Below are positions 8,291 through 20,759 of a DNA stretch of 64,000 nt, in pieces. Source of the stretch: Brasenia schreberi. Its lineage: Eukaryota > Streptophyta > Magnoliopsida > Nymphaeales > Cabombaceae. Under the pieces are notes generated by a model. That model had not been told where the DNA came from. It searched no databases and was given only the letters and a program-made list of their open reading frames with translations. Every line of letters starts with the position of its first letter. Position 1 is the first letter of the stretch. The DNA lies in the NCBI GenBank assembly GCA_036023115.1, contig JAYKKT010000079.1, forward strand, positions 10,243,001 through 10,307,000, given 5' to 3'. The position numbers were made by a program, and so were the translations under genes.

Positions 8291-9575
8291 ATATTTGCCA
8301 AAATAACCCAGATTCTGTTGAAAAACCTTGGTTTTATGACATCAAACGTTTTCTAGAAAATGGGGGATTCGCCGAGGATGCCACATCCAAAGATAAGGCA
8401 TTCATCCGTAAAATTTCGACCCGATACACCATTCTGGGTGGGGTTCTATATAAGAAAAGTTTTACCGGCATCCTACTTAGATGTGTCGATCTAGAGGAGG
8501 CTCGGACTGTGATGCATGAGTTCCACGATGGAGAATGTGGAGGTCATGTTAATGCCAACATGATGGCAATGAAAATACTTAGAGCGGGCTATTTTTGGTC
8601 CACCCTGAAAAAGGATTTCACGATCATGTCAGGAAGTGTCATCCATGTCAAGTGCATGGGCATGCCATTCATATCCCATCATCTGCATTACATTTCGTGG
8701 TCAGCCCCTGGCCATTTACCATGTGGGCATTTGATATCGTAGGCCCAATCTTTCCAAAAGCCTCGAATGGGCATCGATTCATTTTAGCAGCCATTGAGTA
8801 TTTCTCCAAATGGGTGGAAGCCATTTCCCTGACCAACGTATAGGGGCAACATGTGGTGGCTTTCATTAGGAGGAATATCTTGGCTCGATTTGGGGTTCCA
8901 CGAGACTTCGTGTCCGATAATGGCACCCCATTCAAGAATGAGCGGATGGTTAAGTTGTGCAACACGTATGGCATAACTCACCACTTCTCTTCGCCCTACT
9001 ACCCTCAAGGCAACGGCCAAGCCGAAGCCATAAATAAGACTCTCATTAGTATAATTGAGAAGACTTTAGAGAAGGGTAGGATGTGGCACGAGAAGCTGGA
9101 TGAAGCCTTATGGGCTTATAGGACTTCCATCCGAACTCCCACGAATGCCACACCATTCGAATTGGTCTATGGTACAAACGCCATTCTTCCCATTCATACA
9201 CAATTGCATTCATTCCATACATCCATTGCACTCGACCTCCCCCTAGAGACGCTTCAGCATGCTAGGATGGCCGAACTAGATTTGCTAGATGAGAGGCGAC
9301 TCCTTGCTATGGATCATGCTCGTGCATACCGGCAAAGGATAGCCCGACATTATGGCAAACACATGAGACCTATCCACTTTGAAGTGGGAGATCTGGTCTT
9401 GAAAATCATCCACTATCGTGGTCCACATCCCCTTGGAAAGTGGCGCCCCAAGTGGGATGGACCCTATGTTGTACGTGCAACCACCACGAACAACTCGTAT
9501 TGGTTGATCGATGTAGAAGGTAGGAATTTAGTAGATCCTATCAATATTCAATACTTAAAGAAGTATTATGTGTAG
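8291..9575 (+). pseudogene. Integrase (E2)
   Basis: The N-terminal zinc-binding region (HEFHDGECGGHVN, then KCHPCQVHG) is split by a one-base loss near 8616, so the frame shifts. The core continues with FDIVGPIFPK (first Asp), SDNGTPF (second Asp) and GQAEAINK (Glu), all three catalytic residues retained. TAG at 8841-8843 interrupts the core; a 240-codon frame then runs 8853-9575 through a WDGPYVV module to the normal stop. The same one-base loss is present in the E3 integrase at about 21748. Confidence 0.85.
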
Positions 9576-9745
9576 GATTTGGGTTAAATTCCAATTTTCG
9601 AAAACCTTTAGGGATAACTGCTTTGAGACTTGAAAGTAAGGTTCAATGGCAAAATTGTGTGACCCTGGGTGAGAGAATTCGCACTTGTGAAAGAGTGGAG
9701 TCTTCAAAATCGTGGTTATATTTGAAAATCCTTCTTCTTACATAG
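9576..9745 (+). other. E2 tail, part 1
   Basis: Non-coding sequence downstream of integrase, matching 729-895 in E1. It is cut at 9745 by solo LTR S1. Its last five bases, CATAG, are the left target-site duplication. Confidence 0.8.
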
Positions 9746-10229
9746 TGTAAACACCCCGAAATCCCACGAACTTCTCAAATAAAACCTGGTTTTGTAAAAG
9801 CAGCCCCAAAGAGCTATTTTGAGTCTGGAAACCCAAGAGCCTTCCAGACAAACCCTGTACATATGTTTAAACTATGTATGTTTTAAAATATGTATAATAT
9901 AATTTTAAAACCTTTTAAATACATTTTGAAACCTCACAAAGCGGCTTGGCCTGATGAAAGAAGGATCAAAAGAGCTAAAGAGAGCCCAGAACCAGAGCAC
10001 ATGTCGAGCCCGGCACAGGAACTCTCGTGTTAGATCCATCCCCAGGATCTCGAACGTCCAGGCCCCTGTCATCAACAAATCATTTGAAATCATCTCTAGA
10101 AGGTGAAAATAGAAGCGGATGACCATGTTGGCGAAGACCCAACGCAAGACGGAGTACTGATGCTGTCAGACCCCGCACAAACCGTTCGTTTCGAACATAC
10201 CCTGAAGGAGTCAGAATTCAGTTTCGATT

Positions 10230-10256
10230 GGATCTGGACCATATATATCCAGATCC
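10230..10256 (+). promoter_or_regulatory. U3 27-bp palindrome (S1)
   Basis: Perfect nine-base arms GGATCTGGA and TCCAGATCC around CCATATATA. A run of GGATTT repeats follows at 10276-10300. Confidence 0.6.
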
Positions 10257-10589
10257 CAATCCAAACGTATATGTGGATTTGGATTTGGATTTGGATTTGG
10301 ATTCAGAGATCCAATCCAATATCCACATCCATGGCCCACATCACCTTCTCATAAATGGAGGTGGGGCCCACTTGAAATTCACGTGGGATTTTGGGCATGA
10401 GAGAGAATGGGGAGGATAAGACTTGAGGGAAGTGTATTAAGCTTGACTTGTGTGTCAAGTTTCGGGTTAATCATGTGGGTTAGCCTAATTAGTGTGCGTT
10501 TAAACTTGTATAAACCTACACCTAACCTAGGGCTACACCAACATGATGCTATGAAGTCCATGGGCTATGCAAAGGGAGGCTCCTAACCC

Positions 10590-10920
10590 AAATCCTAAGC
10601 CAAAACCCCTAATCCTAGCCATTTACCCTAATCCCGGCCTAATCCTAGCATAATCACCTAACCCACTTCCCTAATCCTTCCCTAATCCCAACCTAATCAC
10701 CTAACCCACCTCCCTAATCCTTCCCTAAACCTAGCCTAATTCCCCTAATCCTAGCCTAAACACCTAACCCACCTCACTAAACCTCACCCCAAAACCAACC
10801 CACCTAGCTAAGCCCTAAACCACTAAACCACCCCACCTAAACCCTAGCCACCATATCCCTAAAACCACCTAAACTAAATATTTGGCCCCCCCTAAATATC
10901 TAGCCCACCTTATCATTAAA
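10590..10920 (+). repeat. Telomere-like CCTAA repeats (S1)
   Basis: Degenerate CCTAATCC, CCTAACCC and CCTAAACC units, including CCTAAACCCTAG near 10837, sit upstream of the TATA-like sequence. Confidence 0.65.
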
Positions 10921-10962
10921 CCACCCCCCTCAAAACCAGCCCAACCGACCTCTTGAAAATCC

Positions 10963-11000
10963 TATAACCCCCCCCCCCCCCCCCCCTAGTGGGCGGGTTT
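10963..11000 (+). promoter_or_regulatory. Core promoter (S1): TATAAC, long C-run, TAGTGGGCGGG
   Basis: TATAAC at 10963 is followed by about 19 C residues and TAGTGGGCGGGTTTT. The TATA is weaker than in E3 or S2, which have TATAAA or TATATAAT. Confidence 0.5.
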
Positions 11001-11833
11001 TCAGATTTTCCAGCCCATCTTGGGCCAGCCGAGCCCTTCCTCTCCTCTTGCTCTCTTCTCTCACCTGCTCCACCACAACATCACGGCTAGCTCCACTCCA
11101 CGCCACCACCACCTCCCGGCCAGCTCCCTTCCTTGGCACCAAGCTACATCAACTTGCCGCTCCCTTCCTTGATACCCGACTGCACCCACCTTCCGTCCGA
11201 CTGCACCTTGCCACAACCGCCAACCTCCCCTTCCTCTCCGATTAGTACCCCATCCTAACACTACCCTTTCTTCACTCCCCCTACACTCTCAGCCACCACT
11301 TAGCCACCCGCCACCATTCAACCATACCCGACTACACCACCCGCTGCCCTACCTTCCCATTAGACAGCCCCTAACTAGTCCCCAACCACCTTACCTTTTT
11401 CCCCTAGGACCTGCCCCTCCTTTCCCTTAAACCAGCCCTTAGTTAACACCCTAGCTTGCTCCCCTTTGCTATTCCTAATCACCCGTAGTTACCCCAGTCG
11501 GCCACCACCTAACCTGCCACTAGTCGGCCAGCCACACCCGACTGCACCTTGCCACACCTGCAGCCTTACATCCTCTTCCTTAGACAGCCCCTAGTCACCC
11601 CTTAGCTCTACCTTCCCTAGGACCTACCCTACACCTTAGTGACACCCCCCTAACTACCCCAGTCCAAGACGCCACAGCAACACCCCCCTTTCATCACCCG
11701 GCTAGCGCCAAGGCGCCACATCCGCAGCAACCTTGGACCTCCGGCCAGCACCCTCCTTTGTCGCGCCCTTCCGAGGAGCTCCCTCTTGCAGCCCAAGGCG
11801 ACACCCAAGCCCAAGCTCGAGCAAGTCACCTTC

Positions 11834-11868
11834 GGACCAGCTATACGTAAGTGCCTAACTCGGTCCTT
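11834..11868 (+). promoter_or_regulatory. 5' splice-site motif in stem (S1)
   Basis: GTAAGTG begins at 11847, between GGACC and GGTCC, as in E1. Confidence 0.5.
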
Positions 11869-12099
11869 GTTTATAGACTTGCTTAAGCTTAATTAAATTT
11901 GATACGAGGTTGTAATAACGGAGCATTGTCTCCCCCCGCTTGTAATAACGTGGCTTGGCACACCCACACACACGTGCACTTGAGCCTATCTCACTCTTAG
12001 TTGTGCACGATTTTAAATACACATGGGCCTAATCAACCCTTAAGATATAGACTTATTTATATAATTTAAGTTGCGTGGGGTTTTGCTTAAGTTGTGTGT

Positions 12100-12430
12100 G
12101 TTGTCTTTCAATTCTCGCACTCACACACATTGAGCTTTCGCTCTTACTCCCAAGACCTTAGTCAAGGCCTATTGCAATTTATATTTGGGTTTAATTTCAT
12201 GTTGTGTGCATAGTATTTTAATTCTCGCACTCACACACATTGAGCTTTCGCTCTTACTCCCAAGACCTTAGTTAAGGCCATATTGCAATTTATATTTGGG
12301 TTTAATTTCATGTCGTGTGTGTAGTACTTCAATTCTCGCACTCACACACATTGAGCTTTCGCTCTTACTCCCAAGACCTTAGTTAAGGCCATATTGCAAT
12401 TTATATTTGGGTTTCATTTAAGTCGTGTGA
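12100..12430 (+). repeat. About 109-bp tandem repeat, three units (S1)
   Basis: TTGAGCTTTCGCTCTTACTCCC recurs at about 12130, 12239 and 12349 with the same flanking phrases as in E1. A further diverged GAGCC..GCTC unit lies near 12593. Confidence 0.8.
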
Positions 12431-12985
12431 GTTGTCTTTCAATATACACACAACACCCACGCAACACGTTGGCGACCTTCGGGCCCATATATATTATAAG
12501 TATTTCCCTTTCGGCTGTCTTTAAGATTTGGGTTTTAAGGTTCAGCAGTGTGCGTAGTCTTTACATATATACACGGCACACACTTGCACTATTGAGCCTT
12601 TTCGCTCTTAAGATATAGCCATATTTCCCTTTCGTAATTTCCCTTTTGCAATTTAAATTTCAAGTCATTTCTCTTCCGCATTGTCTTTCAATTTCGGGTT
12701 TTCCCTTTGGAGTTGCGTGAGTTTGTATTGCATATACGCCATAGCACGAGTTAGGATGCATATTACATCAAAGCAAAACCCCATACTCCCACTCAAAGTC
12801 GCTCCACTTAGGTCACGTGTTCATAACACACACCTAGTTGGCCGAAAAAGGGATAAAAAGAAAGACATAGGCACGTGCAAATCCACGTGAAATAAAATCT
12901 GAAAATCATACAAAAACAACCCGAATCGAACACCTCAAACGTTTTCGTAGGTTCTCGTTTTTTAAAAACTTGATTTTTAAGCATA

Positions 12986-13115
12986 CAGACTGACCCTTGT
13001 GCATCGGTGCAAGAAGGTCTGCGACGAAAAGAGCTTGCTTGCTCACAGTTGCCACGTTAGGAGTCAGATTTAAAAATATCTCTTCGCTAGCTTAAGTAAG
13101 CTAGTTGGCACGCCC
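12986..13115 (+). promoter_or_regulatory. Leader hairpins and PBS-like decamer (S1)
   Basis: 36-nt hairpin at 12986-13021 (CAGAC/GTCTG). Near-perfect palindrome GCTAGCTTA-AG-TAAGCTAGT at 13086-13105. TGGCACGCCC at 13106-13115. Confidence 0.65.
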
Positions 13116-13197
13116 TTTTTGCTTAAATAGAACTTAGACACACGAAAAGATTCGCTTCAGGCCTAAAAACCAGAAGCGGGATCTTTTTGCGTCTACA

Positions 13198-14170
13198 CAA
13201 AGAAAGGCCTAGTTCAATATAGCAAGATACTTGCAAGTAGTATGTGCTATTTCTAAATAGGCTGATCTGGAATGGATCGAGTGTGACCTTGGGATAAGTC
13301 CTTCCCCCTTCTCTTCTCCTTCCAAAAGGAAAACAGGGCCCAAATAAAGGGAATTTTCCCATCCAAAGTCTCTTTCCAAAAGAAAGAAACCAGAATCCAA
13401 AAGGAAAAATCGATTCTCTTGTGAAAAAGAGAGATTAAAGAAAAAATACTCCCAAAGGGAGCCCTCTATGAAAAAAAGAAAAAAGAGGCCAAAAAGCTCA
13501 AAAAGAGCAGTTTTCCGCCTTCTATACCTTAAATCACGAGACGCTTCAGAAGGGACCGTGGTATCTCTTTTCCCATCCCTGGCTTATCCCAAGTATGAAC
13601 ATGGTTCATTTCGAGGAATCCTAAAGTAAAAATTGGATTTACTTACTTGAATTTCATTTTGTTTCAGAATTCGACGTTTCGAGTAAGTCGTAGGAATTTT
13701 AAATACAACTTGTTTTCTTATAAAACCTCCGCTAGATAAGCGAGTATCAAGACTCAAGCAAAAGGCAAATACGAAGAGCTCGAGATCCTTAGGATTGAGA
13801 CTCAAGACAATTGTCCCTTTTTGTAAATAGCTTTTGTAAATAAATTTTGAAAAATTGAACATCGAACAGCATAGGATCTGCTCACTTGGAGCAGCAGGCC
13901 TTGTAAGTCTCAAGAGTTCGACCATATCTGGTCTTTGGAAGGTCGCCACTCTTGGCACCCCACCCATGTCATGCATCTGCATACCCATGCATGGACATTT
14001 GCATAACATGATCCCATTTTCGGACCAGAAACCGTTTTGTATATCCCTTTGGCATGATATCTCCTCCTACCAGGGTTTTAAAAGTGAGATTTTGCTAAAA
14101 GATTGGGACGATCCCATATTTTCGTGGTTAGACCTAGGGAGACATTGAAAGGGGTGTTTGTCGTCTTTTC
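13198..14170 (+). other. E2 tail, part 2
   Basis: Resumes the tail where S1 cut it (CAAAGAAAGGCC, matching about 896 in E1) and runs to the PPT. I see no reading frame with homology to anything I know. Confidence 0.75.
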
Positions 14171-14206
14171 CATTATCCAATTTGGATAATGACAAAGAGG
14201 GGCATC
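14171..14206 (+). promoter_or_regulatory. PPT and adjoining palindrome (E2)
   Basis: CATTATCCAA-T-TTGGATAATG (14171-14191) is a perfect palindrome with a one-base centre. AAAGAGGGGCATC (14194-14206) is the polypurine tract, directly before the LTR start TGTAAATACC. Confidence 0.8.
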
Positions 14207-15774
14207 TGTAAATACCCTGAAATCCCAACGAACTTCTCAAATAAACCTGGTTTTGTAAAAGCAGCCCCAAAGGGCTATTTTGAGTTTGGAAACCCAGGAG
14301 CCTTCCAAACAAACCCTGTACATATGTTTAAACCCTATATGTTTTAAAATATGTATAATATAGTTTTAAAACCTTTTAAAATACGTTTTGAAACCCCATA
14401 AAGCGACTGATCCTGATGAAAGCAGGACCAGAGGAACAAAAGAGAGCCCGAAACCAAAGCACATGCCGAGCCCGACACATCAACCTTCGTGGTAGATTCA
14501 CCCCCAGAATCTCGAACATCCAAGTCCCTGTTATCAACAAAACTCTTTGAAATCATCTCCGAAAGGTGAAAACAAAAGCGGACGACAATGTTAGCGAAGA
14601 CCCAACGCAAGATAGAGTACTGATGCTGTCAGGCCCCGCACAAACCGTTTGTTTTGAACATACCCTGAAGGAGTCAGAATTTAGTTATGGATTGGATCTG
14701 GACCATATATATCCAGATCCCAATCCAAACGTATATGTGGGTCTGGATTTGGATTTGGATCCAAAGATCCAATCCAATATCCACATCCATGGCCCACATC
14801 ACCTTCTCATAAATGGAGGTGGGGCCCACTTGAAATTCACGTGGGATCTTGGGCATGAGAGAGAATGGGGAGGATAAGATTTGAGGGAAATGTATTAAGC
14901 TTGACTTGTGTGTCAAGTTTTGGGTTAATCATGTGGGTTAGCCTAATTAGTGTGGGTTTAAGCTTGTATGAACCTACACGTAACCTAGGGCTGCACCAAC
15001 ATGATGCAATTAAGTCCATGGGCCACGCAAAGGGATGCTCCTAACCCAATCCTAAGCTAAACCCCCTAATCCTAGCCATTTACCCTAATCCCAGCCTAAT
15101 CCTAACCTAATCACCTAACCCACCTCCCTAAACCTAGCCTAATTCCCCTAATCCTAACCTAATCCTAGCCTAAACACCTAACCCACCTCACTAAACCTCA
15201 CCCTAAAACCAACCCACCTAGCTAAGCCCTAAACCTCTAAACCACCCCACCTAAAACCCTAGCACACCATATCCCTAAAACCACCTACCCTAAATATCTG
15301 CCCCCCCCTAAATATCTGGCCCACCTTATCCCCAAACCATCTCCACCTAACCACTAAACCATGCTCCCAAAACCAGCCCCAACCGACCCACCCAAGCCCT
15401 ATAACCCCCCCCCTAGTGGGCGGGTTTTTCAACTTCCTTTGGGCCAGCCGAGTCCCCTCTCCTCTCTCATCTCTTTCCTTCTTCTCTCATCTGCTCCACC
15501 TTGGAACTCTGGCCAGCTGCACTCCATGCCACCATCACCTCCTGGCCAGCTTCACTCCACGCCACCTTCCACCCGACTGCACCAACCTGCCACAGTTCGG
15601 CCGCCTCCCTTGGACACCTGCCACCTTCACCTTCTCCTCCGGTTAGTACCCCATCCTAACATCACCCTCTCTTCACTCCCCCTCCACTCTCAGCCACCAC
15701 ATACCACCCTTCCTTGGTCTAACTTCCACTTCATCCAGCCGGCCACCACCTAACTACCTGCCACCATTCAGCCA
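14207..15774 (+). repeat. E2 3' LTR, left part (family A)
   Basis: Begins TGTAAATACCC. It has the U3 palindrome at 14694-14720, telomere-like repeats at about 15050-15370 and a TATAAC plus C-run plus TAGTGGGCGGG promoter at 15400. It stops at 15774, where M1 was inserted. Its last five bases, AGCCA, are the left TSD. It resumes at 22788. Confidence 0.9.
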
Positions 15775-16589
15775 TGTGGACGCAGAAAGTTTCCGCTCCT
15801 GGTTCTTAGGCCAGAAGCGAATCTTTTCGTGTGCCTAAGTTCTAATTAAGCAAAAGGGCATGCCAGCTAGCTTACTTTAAGCTAGCGAAGAGAAATTTTT
15901 AAATCTGACTCCTAACGTGACGACTGTGAGCAAGCAAGCTCTTTTGGTCGCAGACCTTCTTACACCGATGCGCAAGGGTCAGTATGTACGCTTAGAAAAA
16001 TCGAGTTTTTGACATGATAACCTAGGAAAATGTTTGAGGTGTTTGATTCGAGCTGTCTTTGTATGTTTTTCAAGTTTTATTTCACGTGAATTTGCACGTG
16101 CCTATGTCTTTCATTTTATCCCTTTTCGGGCCAACCAGGCGTGTATATGTACACGTGACCTAAGTGGGGCAATTTTGAGTGGGAGTGTGGGGTTTGCTTT
16201 GATGCAATATGCGTCCAAACTCGTGGTATGGCATATATGCAATGCAAACTCACGCAACTCCAAAGGGAAAACCCAAATTTGAAAGACAATGCGGAAGAGA
16301 AATGACTTGAATGTAAATTGCAAAAGGGAAATTGCAAAGGGGAAATATGGCTATATCTTAAGAGCGGAAAGGCTCAATTGTGCAAGTGTGTGCCATGTAT
16401 ATATGTAAAGACTAAACACACTGCTGAACCTTAAAACCCAAATCTTAAAGACATAGCCAAAAGGGAAATACTTATAATATATATGGGCCCGAAGGTCGCC
16501 AACGTGTTGCATGGGTGTTGTGTGTATATTGAAAGACAACTCATACGACTTAAATGAAACCCAAATATAAATTGCAATATGGCCTTAAC

Positions 16590-16870
16590 TAAGGTCTTGT
16601 GAGTAAGAGCGAAAGCTCAATGTGTGTGAGTGCGAGAATTGAAGTACTATACACACGACATGAAATTAAACCCAAATATAAATTGCAATATGGCCTTAAC
16701 TAAGGTCTTGGGAGTAAGAGCGAAAGCTCAATGTGTGTGAGTGTATAATTGAAATACTACACACACGACATGAAATTAAACCCAAGGGAAATATAACACG
16801 GCCCTTACTTGGGTCTTGCAAATAAGAGCGAAAGCTCAATGTGTGTGAGTGCGAGAATTGAAAGACAACA
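16590..16870 (-). repeat. About 109-bp tandem repeat, inverted (M1)
   Basis: AAGAGCGAAAGCTCAATGTG recurs three times with the period seen in the other family-A LTRs. Confidence 0.75.
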
Positions 16871-18005
16871 CACACAACTTATGCAAAACCCCACGCAACT
16901 TAAAGTATATAAATAAATTTATATCTTAAGGGCTGATTAGGCCCATGTGTGTTCAAAATCATGCATAACTAAGAGCGAGGTAGGCTCAAGTGTACGTGTG
17001 TGTGGGTGTGCCAAGCCACGTTATTACAAGTGGGGGGAGACAATGCTCCGTTATTACAACCCCGTATCAAATTTAATTTAACTTAAGCAAGTCTACAAAT
17101 AAGGACCGAGTTAGGCACTTACATATAGCTGGTCCGGAGGTGACTTGCTTGAGCTTGGGCTTGGGCGTCGCCTTGGGTTGCAAAAGGGAGCTCCTCGGAA
17201 TGGCACGGCAAGGGTGTGATTGGCCGGGTGAAGCAAGGATGGCGGATGTGGCGCCTTGGGGCTTGCCGGCTGCTAGGAGGGTGCTGCTGTGGTGTCTCGG
17301 GCTAAGGTGTTTAGGGAGTGTCACTAAGGTATAGGGCTGGTGCTAGGGAAGGTGGAGCTAAGGGGTGACTAGGGGGGTGTCTAAGGAAGAGGGTGTAAGG
17401 CCGCGGGTGATTGGGTGCAGTCGGCTGTGACTGGCCGACTAGGGGCAGGTTAGGTGGTGGTCGACTGGGGTAGTTAGGGGATGTCATGAATGGGAAGGTA
17501 GGGTGCTATGGAAGGTGGAGCTAAGGGGTGGTTAAAGGAGAGGAAGGGCAGGTCCTAGGGAACAAGGTAAGGTGGCTGGGGTAGCTAGGGGGTGTCACGA
17601 AGGGGAAGGTAGGGCAGCGGGTGGTGAGGATGGGTATGGTTGAAGGGTGGCGGTTAGTTAGGTGGTGGTCGGCTGAATGGAGTGGAGACTAGGCTAAGGT
17701 AGGGTGCTATGGGGTGGCTGAGGGTGGAGGGGGAGTGAAGATAGGGTGGAGTTAGGATAGGGTACTAACCGGATAGGAGAGGGAGGTTGGTGTCCAAGGA
17801 GGGCAGCCGGGTGGAAGGAGTGGAGTTGGTCGGGTGACTGTGGTGGCGTGGAATGATGCAAGCCGGGAGGTAGTGGTGGCGTAGAGTGGTGCAGGCCGGG
17901 AGGTAGTGGTGGAGCAGGTGAGAGAAGAGAGCAAGGTGAGAGAGGGCTCGGTTGGGCCAAGGTGCTGGGAAAAAGATGAAAAACCCGCCCACTAGGGGGG
18001 GGGGG

Positions 18006-18011
18006 TTTATA
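18006..18011 (-). promoter_or_regulatory. TATA box of M1 LTR
   Basis: TATAAA on the minus strand, followed by a C-run and TAGTGGGCGGGTTTTTC. Confidence 0.55.
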
Positions 18012-19685
18012 GGATTTGAAAAGGTCGGTTGGGGCTGGTTTTGAGAGGGTGGTTTAGTGGTTAGGTGGTGGTGGTGGTGGTGTGGTGATAAGGTGGGCTG
18101 GTTTTTAGGGAGGGCCAGATATTTTGTTTTAGGTGGTTTTAGGGATATGGTGTGCTAGGGTTTAGGTGGGGTGGTTTAGTGGTTTAGGGCTTAGCTAGGT
18201 GGGTTGGTTTTGGGGTGAGGTTTAGTGAGGTGGGTTAGGTGTTTAGGCTAGGATTAGGGGAATTAGGCTAGGTTTAGGGAAGGATTAGGGAGGTGGGTTA
18301 GGTGATTAGGTTGGGATTAGGCCGAGATTAGGGAAGTGGGTTAGGTGATTAGGCTAGGATTAGGTCGGGATTAGGGTAAATGGCTAGGATTAGGGGTTTT
18401 GGCTTAGGATTGTGTTAGGAGGCTCCCTTTGCATAGCCCATGGACTTTGTAAACACCCCAAAATCCCACGATTTTCCCAAAATACCTGGTTTTGCAATAG
18501 TAGCCCCAAAGGGCTATTTTGAGTCTGAAAACCTAGGAGCCTTCCAAGCAAACCCTGTACATATGTTTAGACCATATATGTTTTAAAATATGTATAATAT
18601 AGTTTTAAAACCTTTAAAAAGATGTTTTGAAACCCCACAAAGCGACTTGGCCTGATGAAAGCAGGACCAGAAGAGCGAAAGAGAGCCCGAAACCGGAGCA
18701 CATATCGAGCCCGGCACAACAACTCTCATGTTAGATTCATCCCCAGGATCTCGAACGTCCAAGTCCCTATTATCAGCAAAAATCATGTGAAATCATCTCC
18801 GGAAGGTGAAACAGAAGCGGACGACCATGTTGGCGAAGACCCAACGCAAGACGGAGTACTGATGCTGTCAGACCCGCACAAACCATTCATTTTGAACATA
18901 CCTTAGGAGTAAGAATTCAGTTTGGATTGGATCTGGACCATATATATCCATATCCCAATCCAAACATATGTGTGGATTTGGATTTGGATTTGGATCCAAA
19001 GATCCAATCCAATATCCACATCCATGGCCCACATCACCTTCTCACAAATGGAGGTGGGACCCACTTGAAATTCACGTGAGATTATGGGCATGAGAGAGAA
19101 TGGGGAGGATAAGCATGAGGGAGATGTATTAAGCTTGACTTGTGTGTTAAGTTTGGGTTAATCATGTGGGTTAGCCTAATTAGTGTGGGTTTTAACCTTG
19201 TATGAACCTACACCTAACCTAGGGCTGCACCAACATGATGCAATGAAGTCCATGGGCTATGCAAAGGGAGACTCCTAACCCAAACCTAAGCCAAAACCCC
19301 TAATCCTAGCCATTTGCCCTAATCCCGGCCTAATCCTAGCCTAATCACCTAACCCACTTCCCTAATCCCGGCCTAATCCCAACCTAATCACCTAACCCAC
19401 CTCCCTAATCCTTCTCTAAACCTAGCCTAATTCCCTTAATCCTAACTTAATCCTAGCCTAAACACCTAACCGACCTCACTAAACCTCACCCCAAAACCAA
19501 CCCACCTAGCTAAGCCCTAAACCACTAAACCACCCCACCTAAACCCTAGCACACCATATCCCTAAAACCACCTAAACTAAATATCTGCCCCCCCTAAATA
19601 TCTAGCCCATCTTATCACTAAACCACCACCACCTAACCACTAAACCACCCTTTCAAAACCAGCCCAAACCGACTCTTGAAAATCC

Positions 19686-19720
19686 TATAAACCCCCCCCC
19701 CCCCCTAGTGGGCGGGTTTT
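19686..19720 (+). promoter_or_regulatory. Core promoter of E3 LTR
   Basis: TATAAA, then about 14 C residues, then TAGTGGGCGGGTTTTTC. This is the clearest family-A TATA box on the + strand. Confidence 0.6.
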
Positions 19721-20485
19721 TCAACTTCACCCAGCCAGCCCTTGGGCCAGCCGAACCCTCTCACCTGGCTCTCTTCCTCCTCCTGCACCACCACTACCCC
19801 CGGCCAGCTCCCTTCCTTCCACCCGGCTGCCCTTCTTCCACACACCGACCTCCTTCACCCATCCGGTTAGTACCTCAACCCAACTCCACCTCCTCTTCAC
19901 TCCCCCTCCACTCTCAACCACCCATACCACCACAACACCTCGCCAACACTACCTTCCCGCCACCCTTACCCATTCGGCCAGACCTAACCCCTTTACCACC
20001 CGATTCTCTACTTCTTCCCTTTAGTCACCCCGGCCACCTTACCTTGCTCCCTAGGACGTGCCCCCTCCACTCTTAGTCACCCATTAACTCCACCTTCCAC
20101 AGCACCTTAGCTAGCTCCCTTCCCATCCGTGACATTCCCTAGCTAGCCCAGCCAGCCACCACTTAAAACACCCCCTAGTCGGCCAGTCATAGCCGACTGC
20201 ACCCAAGTCACTCGGCCAGCCACGTCCTCTTCCTTAGACATCTTCCCTTTAGGCACCCCTTAGCGCCACCTTCCCTAGCACCAGCCCTATACCTTAGTGA
20301 CCCTCCTTAAACACTTTAGCCTAAAGCATCACGGCAGCACCCCCCTAGCAGCCGGCAAGCTCCAAGGCGCCACACTCGCGCTCCCTTGTCACCCGGCCAA
20401 CACATCCCTTTGCCGTGTCATTCCGAGGAGCTCCCTCTTGCAGCCCAAGGCGAAGCCCAAGCCCACGCTCAAGCAAGTCACCTCC

Positions 20486-20520
20486 GGACCAACTATAAGT
20501 AAGTGCCTAACTCGGTCCTT
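20486..20520 (+). promoter_or_regulatory. 5' splice-site motif in stem (E3 LTR)
   Basis: GTAAGTG begins at 20499. GGACC lies upstream and GGTCC downstream at the same spacing as in E1 and S1. Confidence 0.5.
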
Positions 20521-20759
20521 AGTTGTAGACTTGCTTAAGTTAAATTAAATTTGATACGGGGTTGTAATAACGGAGCATTGTCTCCCCCCGCTTGTAATAA
20601 CGTGGCTTGGCACACCCACACACACGTGCACTTGAGCCTACCTCTCTCTTAGTTGTGCACGATTTTGAACACACACAGGCCTAATCAGCCCTTAAGATAT
20701 AAGTTTATTTATATATTTTAAGTTGCATAGGGTTTTGCTTGAGTGGTGTGTGTTGTCTT

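Larger units (their letters stand above)
9746..13197 (+). mobile_element. S1: solo LTR, family A (3452 bp), TSD CATAG/CAAAG
   Basis: Starts TGTAAACACC and ends GCGTCTACA. The left flank is CATAG (9741-9745) and the right flank CAAAG (13198-13202). The uninterrupted E1 tail reads CTTACAAAGAAAGG here, so CAAAG is the original target and the left copy has one change. No internal element sequence is attached, so it is a solo LTR. It carries the usual family-A modules. Confidence 0.93.
15775..18447 (-). mobile_element. M1: minus-strand solo LTR, left part (family A), TSD AGCCA
   Basis: Starts (in + coordinates) TGTGGACGCAGAAAG, the complement of a family-A LTR end. It carries, inverted, the PBS-like decamer and palindrome (about 15856-15886), the 36-nt hairpin (15951-15986, outer stem broken by one change), tandem repeats (about 16590-16870), the CACTTAC donor complement (17116-17122) and TTTATA (18006-18011). 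It is cut at 18447 by E3; its 5' terminus is at 22685-22787. The flanks AGCCA (15770-15774) and AGCCA (22788-22792) match exactly. Confidence 0.92.
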
